This document shows, one piece after another, positions 50,136 through 61,151 of a DNA stretch of 64,000 bases. Position 1 is the first letter of the stretch. Every line of letters starts with the position of its first letter. Source of the stretch: Allobosea sp. 67-29 (GTDB taxonomy: Bacteria > Pseudomonadota > Alphaproteobacteria > Rhizobiales > Beijerinckiaceae); NCBI RefSeq assembly GCF_001898115.1, contig NZ_MKSQ01000026.1:501184-565183 (forward strand), written 5' to 3'. The translations under genes were made by a program, and so were the position numbers. The notes below the pieces were generated by a model that was not told the origin of the DNA, ran no database searches, and saw only the letters and a program-made list of their open reading frames with translations.

Positions 50136-51689
50136 ATGAAGACACCCGTTTCGATCCTCGCCGCCCTGGTAGCCGGCGCATTGCTGGCCAGCCCGGCGCT
50201 GGCACAGAAGACGGTGCTGACGGTCGGCATGCAGAGTTCCGACGCCGGCGTACTCGATCCGCATCTCAACTCCGGCACTCCCGGCAAGGCGATGCTGCAA
50301 TGGATGTTCAACGGGCTGGTACGGATCAAGCCCGGCGAGCTCTCGCCGGAATTCATCGAGCCCGATCTCGCCGAGAGCTGGACCTCCTCCGCCGACGGCA
50401 AGGAATGGACCTTCAAGCTGCGCCATGGCGTCCAGTGCCATCACGGCTATGGCGAGTTCACCTCGGAGGACGCCGTCTATTCGCTGAAGCGCGCATCCGC
50501 CAAGGAAACCTCGGCGTTTTCCTCCGACTACAGCGCGGTGCAGTCGATCGAGGCCCCCGACAAATACACCGTCAAGATCACGCTCAAGCAGCCGATCCCC
50601 AGCCTGCTCGGCATCGTCATGAACTACCATGGCGGCAACATGGTCTGTAAGAAGGCGGCGGAAGAGCTGGGCAAGGAGGGCTTCGCCAAGAAGCCGATCG
50701 GCACCGGGCCCTTCATGTTCTCCGAATACGTGCCGCAGCAATACGCCAAGCTCGTCGCCAACCCCGACTATTTTCGCGGCAAGCCGAAGCTGACCGAAAT
50801 CCTCTACCGCTTCATCCCGTCCGACTCCTCGCGCGATCTCGCTTTCCAGGCGGGCGAGCTCGACATGATGCTCGGACGGCAGGAACAGGCCTGGGTCGAC
50901 CGCATGAAGGCGCTGCCGGGCGTCAAGGTTGTGGCGATGGGCCCGGCCGAGATGTCGGTGCTGCATCTCAACGAGAGCCAGCCGCCGCTCGACAATCTCA
51001 AGGTCCGGCAGGCGATCGCCTATGCCATCGACCGCAACGCGATCTGGCAGTTCCGCGGCAAGAACATCTCGCGCCCAGCCGTCTCGGTGGTGCCTTCCGG
51101 CTATCTCGGCACCGACGAGAAGGCGCCGCTCCTGCCCCATGACCTCGCCAAGGCCAAGGCCCTTCTGGCCGAGGCCGGCTTCCCGAACGGCATCACCATC
51201 AAGGCGATCAACACCACCCTGCCTTCGATGCTGAGCTTCACCGAAGCCGTGCAGGCCCAGCTCAAGCGCGCCAACATCAACCTGGAAATCCAGCCGGTGG
51301 AACATGCGACCTTCCATCAGCAGATCCGGCAGGATCTCTCGCAGGTCGTGCATTTCCAGGCCGCGCGCTTCCCGGTGGCTGACGTTTATCTGTCGCAGTT
51401 CTTCCACTCGCGTGCGATCGTGAAGACGCCGACGGCGGTAACCAACTTCTCGCACTGCAAGGTCGCCGACGCCGAGATCGACGCCGCGCGCTCCGAGACC
51501 GACAAGGCCAAGCAACTTGCCTTGTGGAAGACGGCGCAGGAGAAGATCATTGCCGATGTCTGCGCCATCCCGGTCAACGAGATGATGCAGCTCTGGGCCT
51601 ACAAGGACAATCTCGACCTCGGCTACGAGCTCAAAGCCTCGCTCAATCTCGGTCCGCCGGTGCTGGAGACGACGCACTTCACCAAGTGA
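50136..51689 (+). CDS. ABC transporter substrate-binding protein, family 5
   Basis: The product is 517 residues with a Sec signal peptide (ILAALVAGALLASPALAQ). The mature sequence starts KTVLTVGMQSSDAGVLDPHL and contains YTVKITLKQPIPSLLGIVMN and DLAKAKALLAEAGFPNGI, standard for peptide/opine-type binders. GGGGAAAACC precedes the ATG at 50136. It begins 90 bases after the SDR gene and is followed by a palindromic repeat and then two permease genes and a fused ATPase gene, so it is the dedicated binder of the Dpp-type transporter. Confidence 0.92.
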   Translation: MKTPVSILAALVAGALLASPALAQKTVLTVGMQSSDAGVLDPHLNSGTPGKAMLQWMFNGLVRIKPGELSPEFIEPDLAESWTSSADGKEWTFKLRHGVQCHHGYGEFTSEDAVYSLKRASAKETSAFSSDYSAVQSIEAPDKYTVKITLKQPIPSLLGIVMNYHGGNMVCKKAAEELGKEGFAKKPIGTGPFMFSEYVPQQYAKLVANPDYFRGKPKLTEILYRFIPSDSSRDLAFQAGELDMMLGRQEQAWVDRMKALPGVKVVAMGPAEMSVLHLNESQPPLDNLKVRQAIAYAIDRNAIWQFRGKNISRPAVSVVPSGYLGTDEKAPLLPHDLAKAKALLAEAGFPNGITIKAINTTLPSMLSFTEAVQAQLKRANINLEIQPVEHATFHQQIRQDLSQVVHFQAARFPVADVYLSQFFHSRAIVKTPTAVTNFSHCKVADAEIDAARSETDKAKQLALWKTAQEKIIADVCAIPVNEMMQLWAYKDNLDLGYELKASLNLGPPVLETTHFTK

Positions 51690-51710
51690 AGAACGCCTGA
51701 TCTGACACTC

Positions 51711-51837
51711 CTCAGCCCTCATCCTGAGAAGGCCGCTTCAGCGGCCGTCTCGCAGGATGCTCCAGGAGGCTCCCGTGCCCCTGGCAGCGCCCTTCGAGAC
51801 GCAAGGCGGCGCCTTGCTCCTCAGGGTGAAGGCTGAG
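51711..51837. repeat. Complex palindromic intergenic repeat inside the transporter operon
   Basis: Outer arms of 18 bases (51711-51728 and 51820-51837) pair with two G-T-type mismatches. Inside are a GGCCGC/GCGGCC stem with a TTCA loop (51731-51746), CGTCTCG/CGAGACG pairing and a CAAGGC/GCCTTG stem (51802-51816). The CTCATCCTGAG...CTCAGG arms are a widespread Hyphomicrobiales intergenic repeat form. It separates the binding-protein gene from the permease gene, so it may stabilise the upstream mRNA segment or attenuate the downstream one. Confidence 0.72.
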
Positions 51838-51866
51838 GGCAAAGCTCCCTCCAATCCGGCGGCATC

Positions 51867-52805
51867 ATGAGCGCCTTCCTCGTCAAACGCCTCGGCTTCG
51901 CCATCGTCACGCTCTGGGCTGTGCTATCGCTGGTCTTCGTCGTGGTGCGCATCGTGCCGGGCGATCCGGCGCAGGTCGTCCTGGGTGACCAGGCCGATGC
52001 CACGGCGATCGCGGCGATGCGTACGCGTCTCGGCCTCGACGCGCCGATGAGCGAGCAATATGTCAGCTTCCTCGCCGGCGCCGTACGCGGCGACTGGGGC
52101 GTTTCGCTGGTGACGGGGCGCCCGGTGATCCAGGAGGTGCTTGCGGTTCTGCCCTGGACGATCGAGCTGACGGTTGTCTCGCTGGTGATCGGCGTCCTCA
52201 TCGGCGTCCCGCTCGGCGTCTGGTCGGCCGTCAACCGCAACCGCATGCCGGACTACGTCACCCGCATCGCCTCGCTGCTCGGCCTGTCCTTCCCACCTTT
52301 CGTCTCGGCGATCATCCTGCTGATCGTCTTTGCGATCATGCTGCGCTGGTTCCCGGTGATCTCAGCCGGGCGAGGCTCGGTCTCGGCCTGGTTCCAATCC
52401 ATGGCCTTGCCCGCTCTCAATCTCGGACTGATCATGGCGGCCTACATCACCCGCGTCGCGCGCTCGGCCATGCTCGAGGTGATGCAGGAGGACTATGTCC
52501 GCAGCGCCCGCGCCAAGGGCGTGCCCTGGCGCGTGGTGATCTGGCGGCATGCGCTGCGCAACGCGCTGATCCCGATCATCACCATCGTGGGGCTCTACCT
52601 CGGCATCCTGATCGGCAATTCGGTGCTGACCGAGATCGTCTTCAACCGGCCGGGCCTCGGCAAGCTGATCGTCGGCGCGCTGAACCAGCGCGACTACACC
52701 ATGCTCCAGGGCATGATGGTGATCTACACGCTGATCGTCGTGCTCGTGAACATCGCGACCGATATCACCTACGCCCTCGTCGATCCAAGGGTGAAGCTGT
52801 CATGA
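51867..52805 (+). CDS. ABC transporter permease, DppB type
   Basis: The product is 312 residues with about six membrane helices. The N-terminus FLVKRLGFAIVTLWAVLSLV, then VRIVPGDPAQVVLGDQA, is typical of DppB/OppB/GsiC. The EAA loop is DYVRSARAKGVPWRVVIWRH. It is followed by the second permease with a four-base overlap. It forms half of the inner-membrane pore of the Dpp-type importer. Confidence 0.93.
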   Translation: MSAFLVKRLGFAIVTLWAVLSLVFVVVRIVPGDPAQVVLGDQADATAIAAMRTRLGLDAPMSEQYVSFLAGAVRGDWGVSLVTGRPVIQEVLAVLPWTIELTVVSLVIGVLIGVPLGVWSAVNRNRMPDYVTRIASLLGLSFPPFVSAIILLIVFAIMLRWFPVISAGRGSVSAWFQSMALPALNLGLIMAAYITRVARSAMLEVMQEDYVRSARAKGVPWRVVIWRHALRNALIPIITIVGLYLGILIGNSVLTEIVFNRPGLGKLIVGALNQRDYTMLQGMMVIYTLIVVLVNIATDITYALVDPRVKLS

Positions 52806-53688
52806 GCACCTCCGTCCATGATGCCGCTCCCGTCGCGCCGTCGCGCCTGCGCTGGCTCAAGGCGACGATCGGCGCCTTCAACGCCAACAAGACCTCCTGG
52901 CTCGGGCTCGCCATCGTCCTCGCGGTGATCATCGCCGCCGCGCTGGCGCCCGTCATCGCCCCGCATGACCCGCTCGAGCAGGATATCCTCTCGCGGCTGC
53001 AACCGCCCCATGACGACTTCTACCTCGGCACCGACTATTTCGGCCGCGACATCCTGTCCCGCCTGCTCTACGGCGCCCGGATCTCGCTGGTGATCGGCAT
53101 CGCCTCGACCGCCATCGCCATGGTCGCCGGCTCGCTGGTAGGCATCCTCGCCGGCTACTATGGCGGGCGCTTCGACGTGGTGGTGATGCAGGCGATGGAC
53201 ATCCTGCTGGCGTTTCCGTCGCTGATCCTGGGCCTCATCCTGGTCGCGATGCTCGGCCCCTCGATGGAGAACATCACCATCGCGATCGCATTGACCTCGA
53301 TCCCCTCCTTCGCCCGCATCGCGCGGGCCCCGACCATCGCCGTCAAGGAGCGCGACTATATCGGCGCCGGCCGGGCGCTCGCCTTCTCCGACGCGCGGAT
53401 CATGGCCGGGCACATCCTGCCCAACATCTTCCCGGAGATCCTGGTGATGGCGTCGCTCTGGCTCGCCAGCGCCATCCGGACCGAGGCCTCGCTCGCCTTC
53501 ATCGGACTCGGCGTCAAGCCGCCGACCGCGACCTGGGGCGGCATGATCCGCGAGGGCTTCGAGAACATCCTCGACAGCTACTGGCTGGTGCTCGCGCCGA
53601 GCCTCGCCATCCTCGTCGTCGTCTTCGCCCTCAACGTTCTCGGCGACGGCCTCCGCGACGCCATCGACCCCAAGCTGAAGGGCGAGCG

Positions 53689-53692
<4 letters not shown>
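52802..53692 (+). CDS. ABC transporter permease, DppC type
   Basis: The product is 296 residues. It opens with a cytoplasmic stretch and helix ([20 protein letters not shown]) and then [20 protein letters not shown], the DppC/OppC landmark. The EAA loop is [20 protein letters not shown]. About six helices are expected. Four-base overlaps with both the upstream permease and the downstream ATPase show one operon. Confidence 0.93.
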
Positions 53693-55512
<1,820 letters not shown>

Positions 55513-55667
55513 AGGCGCAGCCGGTGGGCTCGCAGCGTGCGCGCACAAGCGCATGGCGCGATACCGTCGGCGGCGCGATTGCCGGGGTGCCCGGTTCCGG
55601 AAGGAGGGCGACACGCCACCGGGTCCGCATGGTCGAGCCCAAGACCACGATGATCTGGCGCCGCGCC

Positions 55668-56114
55668 TCAGCCTTCGGCATCCATCTGGTGCAGCTTCTC
55701 GACCCGGCGGCGGAAATCCTCGTCGGTGGAAAATTCGGCCGCGAGATAGGATGAGATCAGGTCGCTGGCGAGCCAGGGGCCGACGATCTTGGCGCCGATG
55801 CACATTACATTGACGTCGTCATGCTCGACGCTCTGATGGGCGGAGTGGATATCGTGGCAGACGGCGGCGCGGATGCCCTTCATCTTGTTGGCCGCGATCG
55901 AGGCTCCGACGCCGGTGCCGCAGACCATGATGCCGCGCTCGGCCTCGCCGGAGGTGACCTTGCGGGCGACCTCGCGGGCGATGTCGGGAAAATCGACCGG
56001 CTTGTCGTCATGGGAGCCGACGTCGACGACCTCGTGGCCGAGCGACTTGATGTGGTCGATCACGTGCTGCTTGAGGGACCAGCCGGCATGGTCGGATCCG
56101 ATGACGAGGCGCAT
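55668..56114 (-). CDS. rpiB: RpiB/LacA/LacB family sugar-phosphate isomerase
   Basis: The product is 148 residues. It starts MRLVIGSDHAGWSLK, and the family catalytic Cys65 (MVCGTGVGASIAANK) and His98 (SVEHDDVNV) are in place. The type isomerises ribose-5-phosphate/ribulose-5-phosphate or related C4-C6 sugar phosphates, including D-erythrulose-4-phosphate in erythritol pathways. It is the last gene of an ABC/dehydrogenase operon, 65 bases after the binding-protein gene, so a tetrose or pentose-derived substrate is plausible. An alternative substrate cannot be excluded by sequence. Confidence 0.87.
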   Translation of the reverse strand: MRLVIGSDHAGWSLKQHVIDHIKSLGHEVVDVGSHDDKPVDFPDIAREVARKVTSGEAERGIMVCGTGVGASIAANKMKGIRAAVCHDIHSAHQSVEHDDVNVMCIGAKIVGPWLASDLISSYLAAEFSTDEDFRRRVEKLHQMDAEG

Positions 56115-56179
56115 GGATTTTCCTATCGATGTGGGAGCGAAAGGCCGGCGCTCGCGAAGAGCGCCGGCATCGGGAGAGA

Positions 56180-56968
56180 TCAGCCGCGCATGTTTTCCGG
56201 CAGATCGGTTCCATGGAACTTCTTGTAGATCGCGTTGAGCTTGCCGTTCTTGAGGTTCTGCTCGATCCACACGTTGAGCTTTTCGAGCAGCTTCGGCTCG
56301 CCCTTCTTGACGCCGATGGCCAGGTCGAAATTGGTGATCGTGACCTTGGGCTCGAAGGGGCGCGACGGCGCCTTGACGCCGATCTGCGAGACGATCGTGG
56401 CCGAGGTCGCGATGCAATCCGCCTGGCCTGAGACCGCCGCGGTGACCATGGTCGCATCGTCTTCGTAGCGGGCGAGCTTGAGATCGCGCTCCTTCATATT
56501 GGTCAGCGTCGTGTCTTGCGTGGTACCGCGCGAGACGGCGATCGTCTTGTCCTTCAGATCCGACCAGTTCTTGGCGTCGACCGACTTCAGGCAGCCCACC
56601 ACCGATTGCAGTGCGGCGTAAGGCTTGGAGAAGTCGATGACCTTGGCGCGATCCGGCGTGACCGACAGCGTCGAGATGATGATGTCGGCCTTGTTGGTCT
56701 GGACGTTGGGGATGCGGGTCGCACCCGTCGTCTGGACGAATTCGAGCTGCAAACCCCAGTCCTTGGCGAGGAGTTCGGCAGTCTCGACGTCGGAGCCCGT
56801 CGGCTTCATGGCGCTGTCGATCATGCCCGACGGCGGAATCGCCAGATCGGTGGCGATGCGGATCTTGCCGGCCTTCGTGATGTCGTCGAGCATGTCGGCG
56901 CGGGCGGCCTGGCCGGCGCAGGCGAGCGCCGTCGTGGCGAAGAGGATAGTCGCGAGATAGCGTTTCAT
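56180..56968 (-). CDS. ABC transporter substrate-binding protein, family 3 (polar amino acid type)
   Basis: The product is 262 residues with a Sec signal peptide (MKRYLATILFATTALACAGQ). Mature landmarks are IRIATDLAIPPSGMIDSAMK, PTGSDVETAELLAKDWGLQL, the binding segment VQTTGATRIPNVQTNKADII and VIDFSKPYAA. These match amino-acid or polar-ligand binders such as HisJ/FliY. It is preceded by the ATPase gene (29 bases) and followed by rpiB. The ligand need not be an amino acid given the isomerase and hydroxyacid dehydrogenase in the operon. Confidence 0.9.
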   Translation of the reverse strand: MKRYLATILFATTALACAGQAARADMLDDITKAGKIRIATDLAIPPSGMIDSAMKPTGSDVETAELLAKDWGLQLEFVQTTGATRIPNVQTNKADIIISTLSVTPDRAKVIDFSKPYAALQSVVGCLKSVDAKNWSDLKDKTIAVSRGTTQDTTLTNMKERDLKLARYEDDATMVTAAVSGQADCIATSATIVSQIGVKAPSRPFEPKVTITNFDLAIGVKKGEPKLLEKLNVWIEQNLKNGKLNAIYKKFHGTDLPENMRG

Positions 56969-56997
56969 CCTTGATGTTCCTTCCCTTTTTTTGGTCG

Positions 56998-57750
56998 TTA
57001 GAACCCGGTTCCGACGAACTGGGCGAGTTCCGGCGTAGCCGGAGCCGACAGGATCGAGGCACTTCCGGCCTCGTGGACCCTGCCCGCATGCATGAACACC
57101 ACCTGATCGGCGATGCCCCGGGCGAACCCCATCTCATGGGTGACCATGACCATGGTCATGCCGTCCGCCGCGAGCTGTTCGATGACCTTGAGCACCTCGC
57201 CGGTCAGTTCCGGATCGAGCGCGGAAGTCACCTCGTCGAACAGCATCACCTTGGGCTGCATGGCGAGCGAGCGGGCGATCGCCGCGCGCTGCTGCTGGCC
57301 GCCAGAGAGTTGCTCGGGATAGGCATCGAGCTTTTCGGAGAGCCCCACTCTGGCCAGCATGGCCCGGGCGAGATCGAGAGCCTCGGCCTTCCTCATGCCC
57401 TTCACCGAGACGGGCGCGAGCGTGATGTTCTGTGCGATGGTGAGGTGGGGAAAGAGGTTGTAGCTCTGGAAGACGATGCCGACGTCCTGGCGCAACGCCC
57501 GCAGGTCGATGTCGGCGGCATCGACGCGGTGATCGCAGACGCGGATCTCGCCTGAATCGATTTTTTCGAAGCGGTCGATGCAGCGCAGCGCCGTGCTCTT
57601 GCCGGAGCCGGAGCGGCCGATCAGCGCCAGGACCTCGCCGCGTTCCACGGTGAAGCTGACGCCGTCCAGCACCTTGAGCGGGCCGAAGCTCTTGTGGACC
57701 TTGTCGAGGGCGACGACGGGGCGTTCGACGATGATGCGTTCCCGGCTCAT
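56998..57750 (-). CDS. Amino-acid-type ABC transporter ATP-binding protein
   Basis: The product is 250 residues. Walker A ([14 protein letters not shown]), Q-loop ([14 protein letters not shown]), signature ([16 protein letters not shown]) and Walker B ([14 protein letters not shown]) are of the GlnQ/HisP kind, and the H-loop is [11 protein letters not shown]. The ATG at 57750 is preferred because GAGG lies just upstream; a TTG at 57759 is possible. It is 15 bases downstream of a permease gene in the same operon. Confidence 0.93.
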   Translation of the reverse strand: MSRERIIVERPVVALDKVHKSFGPLKVLDGVSFTVERGEVLALIGRSGSGKSTALRCIDRFEKIDSGEIRVCDHRVDAADIDLRALRQDVGIVFQSYNLFPHLTIAQNITLAPVSVKGMRKAEALDLARAMLARVGLSEKLDAYPEQLSGGQQQRAAIARSLAMQPKVMLFDEVTSALDPELTGEVLKVIEQLAADGMTMVMVTHEMGFARGIADQVVFMHAGRVHEAGSASILSAPATPELAQFVGTGF

Positions 57751-57765
57751 GGCTTTCAAACCTCG

Positions 57766-58434
57766 TCAGGCTGGCATCAGCTTCGCGCGCCCGACGCCCA
57801 GGCGACGTTCCAGGCGCCGGCTGAGGAGCGATATCGGGAAGCAGAGCGCGAAGTAGATCAGTGCGATGATCGCGTAGATCAGGAAGGGCTCGAACAGCGA
57901 GTTGTTGATGATCTGTCCCGAGCGGGCGAGTTCGACGAAGCCCACGACGGAGGCGAGCGACGTATTCTTGATGATCTGCACCATGAAGCCGACGGTCGGC
58001 GGCGTCGCGATGCGCAGGGCCTGCGGCAGAACGACCTTGAGCATCCGCTGCGTACGGCTGAGCGCGAGACCTTCGGCAGCCTCCCATTGCTGGCGCGGGA
58101 CGGCCTGGATGCAGCCGCGCCAGATCTCTCCGAAATAGGCGCCGACATAGATCGTCAGCGAGGCGCCAGCCGCCCAGAGCGGCGTGATCGCCAGGCCGAG
58201 CGCCGAGAGGCCGAAATAGCCGAGGAACATGATGACGAGGAGCGGGGTACCCTGGACAAGCTGCACATAGGCGCCGCTGAGGAGACGCACGGCCTTGCTC
58301 GGCGAGACGCGGGCGAGCGCGATCAGAAAGCCGACGAGCCCTCCACCGATCAGCGCGATCACCGACAGCCCGATCGTCCAGAGTGCACCCTGGCCGAGGA
58401 AGAGGAGATGGTTCGCATTGAGCGAGCCGCCCAT
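57766..58434 (-). CDS. Amino-acid-type ABC transporter permease (HisM/GlnP)
   Basis: The product is 222 residues with about five helices. The family segments are LVQGTPLLVIMFLGYFGL, AYFGEIWRGCIQAVPRQQWE and the EAA-like AAEGLALSRTQRMLKVVLPQ. The start at 58434 is the first ATG after the upstream permease; the longer frame is an antisense/other-frame shadow. It lies 11 bases downstream of the second permease, and both make the membrane channel. Confidence 0.92.
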   Translation of the reverse strand: MGGSLNANHLLFLGQGALWTIGLSVIALIGGGLVGFLIALARVSPSKAVRLLSGAYVQLVQGTPLLVIMFLGYFGLSALGLAITPLWAAGASLTIYVGAYFGEIWRGCIQAVPRQQWEAAEGLALSRTQRMLKVVLPQALRIATPPTVGFMVQIIKNTSLASVVGFVELARSGQIINNSLFEPFLIYAIIALIYFALCFPISLLSRRLERRLGVGRAKLMPA

Positions 58435-58445
58435 GATCGCCCTCC

Positions 58446-59129
58446 CTAAAGCGGCGTGCCGAGGCGCCGGCGGCGCGGGAACAGGACAAGCCCCAGCGAC
58501 CAGAAGACAGCGCGCAGGACGAGCGACAGCCCGATATAGGCGAGCGCGACGAGGATGTAGGTCTCGAAGGCGCGGTAGGTGTCGGACTGGACGTAGTTGG
58601 CGACCGCGGTCAGTTCTTCGGCGGAAATCTGCGAGGTCACGGAGGAAGCCAGCATCAGCAGCACGAACTGGCTGGTCAGTGACGGGTAGACCTTCTCGAT
58701 CGCCGGCAGCAGGATGACATGCCAGTAGATCTGGAAGCGCGAGAGGGCGAGTCCTTCGGCAGCCTCGATCTGGCTTGGCGGGATCGACTCGAAGCCGGCG
58801 CGGATGATCTCGGCTGTGTAGGCGCCGACATTGATGGCGAGCGCCGCCGCCGCCACCGAGAAGGCCGAGAATTTGAAGCCAATACTGGCGAGGCCGAAAT
58901 AGACCAGGAAGATCTGGACCAGCAGCGGCGTGTTGCGGATCGTCTCGACATAAACGGTGCAAAATCCGGCGACGAAGCGGTTGTTGCTGCCGCGGCCGAC
59001 AGCGCAGAGCGTGCCGATGGCGCCGCCGATCAGGATCGCCATGAAGGCGAGCTTCAGCGTCATCACCGCGCCGTCGAGGAAGAGCGGCCACCGCTCCAGC
59101 ACGACCGAGAAGTCGAGATTGAGGCTCAT
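58446..59129 (-). CDS. Amino-acid-type ABC transporter permease
   Basis: The product is 227 residues, homologous to the permease downstream. Landmarks are MTLKLAFMAILIGGAIGTLC, VYVETIRNTPLLVQIFLVYF, the EIIRAGFESIPPSQIEAAEG segment, then LALSRFQIYWHVILLP. About five helices are expected. The C-terminus is basic (FPRRRRLGTPL). It begins eight bases after the upstream dehydrogenase gene stop on the minus strand. Confidence 0.92.
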   Translation of the reverse strand: MSLNLDFSVVLERWPLFLDGAVMTLKLAFMAILIGGAIGTLCAVGRGSNNRFVAGFCTVYVETIRNTPLLVQIFLVYFGLASIGFKFSAFSVAAAALAINVGAYTAEIIRAGFESIPPSQIEAAEGLALSRFQIYWHVILLPAIEKVYPSLTSQFVLLMLASSVTSQISAEELTAVANYVQSDTYRAFETYILVALAYIGLSLVLRAVFWSLGLVLFPRRRRLGTPL

Positions 59130-59137
59130 CGCCGCCG

Positions 59138-60031
59138 TCAGGCCCGGTTCGTCATGCGGTCATAGACGCGGAAGAGCGCCTGGTTGCCGTTGCTGCCTTC
59201 GCCATGGGCACGCGCCTCGATATACTGGTTGGTCACGAGCGCGGTGCCTGGAAGCGGCACCGAAAGCGCCTGCGCCTGCTCCTGGACCAGCCGCAGGTCC
59301 TTCAACATCAGATCGATGCGGAAGCCGGCCCCGGCGTCGCCGGCGATCATCGCCGGGCCGAGCTTGTCGAGCATCCAGGACGCTGCCGAGCCCCCGAGCA
59401 GCACGGAGCGCATCTGCTCCAGATCGACGCCCGAGGCGCGGCCGAGCGCGATCGCCTCGCAGACCGCCTGGATGTTGATGCCGCAGATCAACTGGTTGCA
59501 AAGCTTGACCGCCTGGCCGGCGCCCGGAGCGCCGACATGCGTGATCGTCGTGCCCATGCCCCGGAAGAACGGCTCGGCCCTGGCGAAAGCCGGCGCCTCG
59601 CCGCCCGCCATGATCGTCAACGTCGCATTCTTGGCGCCGATCGGGCCGCCGGAAACCGGCGCGTCGATGAAATCGATGCTCTTTGCCTTGAGATCGGCAT
59701 GCATCCGGCGGACTGCGGCCGGCGCGATCGTGCTCATGTCGACGACCAGGCGCCCGCGCGGCGGCGAGGCCAGCAGACCGCCTTCGCCGTAGATCACATC
59801 CTCGACCTGAGGCGTGTCCGGCAGCATCGTGATCGCGAGATCGGCGTCCGCGACGGCCTCGGCGAGGCTCGTCGCCGCGATCGCCCCCTCTGCCGCCAGC
59901 GCCGTGACCGCCTCCTCGACGATGTCGAAGACGGTGACCGCATGCCCGGCTTTGAGGAGGTTGCGGACCATCTCGCGGCCCATCGTGCCGAGCCCGATGA
60001 AGCCGACGCTACCTGTTCCGTTTTCTGCCAT
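59138..60031 (-). CDS. NAD(P)-dependent beta-hydroxyacid dehydrogenase (HIBADH family)
   Basis: The product is 297 residues. GFIGLGTMG (10-18) is the dinucleotide motif, DAPVSGGP (123-130) the substrate-binding signature, and Lys176 in GAGQAVKLCNQLICG the catalytic residue. FDIVEEA after strand 2 carries an Asp, pointing to NAD. The family covers 3-hydroxyisobutyrate, tartronate semialdehyde, L-threonate and similar hydroxyacid dehydrogenases. The start at 60031 has GAGAG seven bases upstream; the frame extends to 60049. It follows the FCD-GntR gene by 39 bases and precedes the importer, so it likely oxidises the imported hydroxyacid. Confidence 0.9.
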   Translation of the reverse strand: MAENGTGSVGFIGLGTMGREMVRNLLKAGHAVTVFDIVEEAVTALAAEGAIAATSLAEAVADADLAITMLPDTPQVEDVIYGEGGLLASPPRGRLVVDMSTIAPAAVRRMHADLKAKSIDFIDAPVSGGPIGAKNATLTIMAGGEAPAFARAEPFFRGMGTTITHVGAPGAGQAVKLCNQLICGINIQAVCEAIALGRASGVDLEQMRSVLLGGSAASWMLDKLGPAMIAGDAGAGFRIDLMLKDLRLVQEQAQALSVPLPGTALVTNQYIEARAHGEGSNGNQALFRVYDRMTNRA

Positions 60032-60070
60032 CTTCCGCTCTCTCGGCATCGTGTCTGGTGAAGCAGGGCG

Positions 60071-60820
60071 TCAGGCGCCGCTGGCCTTGCGCGCCTCGGG
60101 CCGGTCGCCTTCGCCGGTGACCGCACGGCGCCGATACTCGTCGCCGATCGCGAAGTGGCGCCGAAGCGTCACCTCGGCACGGTCGGCATCGCGTCCGACG
60201 ATGGCGTCGAAGACGCGCTTATGGTCGTCGATCAGGTAGCCCTTCATCGAGCTGAACTGCTGGACGAGTTCGCGACGGCTGCGATGCGAACGTGCCAGCA
60301 GCGTCGACATGGATTCGTGCAGCACCGCCAGCGTGGGCGAGCGCGCCGCCAGCACGATGGCCCGGTGGAAATCGAAGTCGGCGTCACCGCCGGCATCGGC
60401 ATCGTCGATCGTCTCGCCGATCCGGACGATCGCCCGCTGCAGCCGCTCGAAATCGGCGATGGTCGCGCGCTCGCAAGCCAGGCGGACGGCCTGGCATTCG
60501 ATCGCGATGCGCGCCTCCATCACATCGTCGATCAAGTCGGCCTGCTGCGCGAGCGCGAGCGTGAAGAAGTCCTTCAGCATCGAGGCATCGGGGCGCTTCA
60601 CGATGGTGCCGACACGCTCGCGGATCTCGACGATGCCGAGCATATGGAGCGCGCGCAGCGCCTCGCGGACGACCGGCCGGCTCACGCCGAGCTGTGCGGC
60701 CAGTTCGCGTTCGGCCATGAGCCGTTCGCCCTGCTTCAGCGTGCCGTCGAGCAGACGCTCCCGCAGATATGCGAAGACGCGTTCGAACCCCGACGCGCTG
60801 TCGGCATCTTGAGCTTCCAT
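60071..60820 (-). CDS. GntR family regulator with FCD domain (FadR subfamily)
   Basis: The product is 249 residues. The winged helix is at about 10-75 (VFAYLRERLLDGTLKQGERL, ERELAAQLGVSRPVVREALR), and an all-helical FCD domain is at about 95-225 with the family's acidic and His residues (DFDFHRAIVLAA, DDHKRVFDA, LRRHF). FCD regulators sense small carboxylates or hydroxyacids. It is the first gene of the operon it probably controls. A CTGGT-AAG-ACCAG operator lies 24 bases before its start. Confidence 0.92.
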   Translation of the reverse strand: MEAQDADSASGFERVFAYLRERLLDGTLKQGERLMAERELAAQLGVSRPVVREALRALHMLGIVEIRERVGTIVKRPDASMLKDFFTLALAQQADLIDDVMEARIAIECQAVRLACERATIADFERLQRAIVRIGETIDDADAGGDADFDFHRAIVLAARSPTLAVLHESMSTLLARSHRSRRELVQQFSSMKGYLIDDHKRVFDAIVGRDADRAEVTLRRHFAIGDEYRRRAVTGEGDRPEARKASGA

Positions 60821-61151
60821 CCCTGAAACCGTTCTTTTTGTTTCTGGTAAGACCAGTACGATGACCAGATTGGCCGAGTCAAGAATGCCGTGGCCGGGAA
60901 ACTCGCGTCCTCGGCAGATTGAGCAGCGCGGTTCGGCAACCGCCGCCGCTGCATGGCGCGGCGGGCGATCTCAACGCGCCTGCAGTTCCGCGTGAGAAGA
61001 TCGGCCCCGAGCTCGGCGAAACGGCACGAAGGAGGCCCAAAGGCCCAGGGCGATAGAGCAGGCCGCTTGCCTGCGCAGAGACAGCCTCGACGGCGACGCC
61101 GCACCCGATCGCCGGCTGTCAGGCGGTCACCGGAGCCGGCATTGGCGCGCT
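60821..61151. other. 331-base gap between the FCD-GntR gene and the next operon
   Basis: Apart from the operator at 60844-60856, no gene or strong hairpin was found. The open frames here carry shadow-type composition. The right end meets the 3' end of the minus-strand UTRA regulator, so transcription from that gene enters this gap and must end in it. Confidence 0.45.
60844..60856. promoter_or_regulatory. FCD-GntR-type operator
   Basis: CTGGT (60844-60848), AAG spacer, ACCAG (60852-60856) is a perfect inverted repeat of the TGGTnnnACCA form favoured by FadR-subfamily GntR proteins. It is 24 bases before the ATG at 60820. A further GACCAG half-site occurs at about 60863-60868. This supports autoregulation and control of the whole downstream operon. 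Confidence 0.7.

Noticed and set aside
60836-61151. A possible small gene between the two GntR-type regulators
   Set aside because: Open frames there have no ribosome-binding site, no recognisable motif and shadow-like composition.
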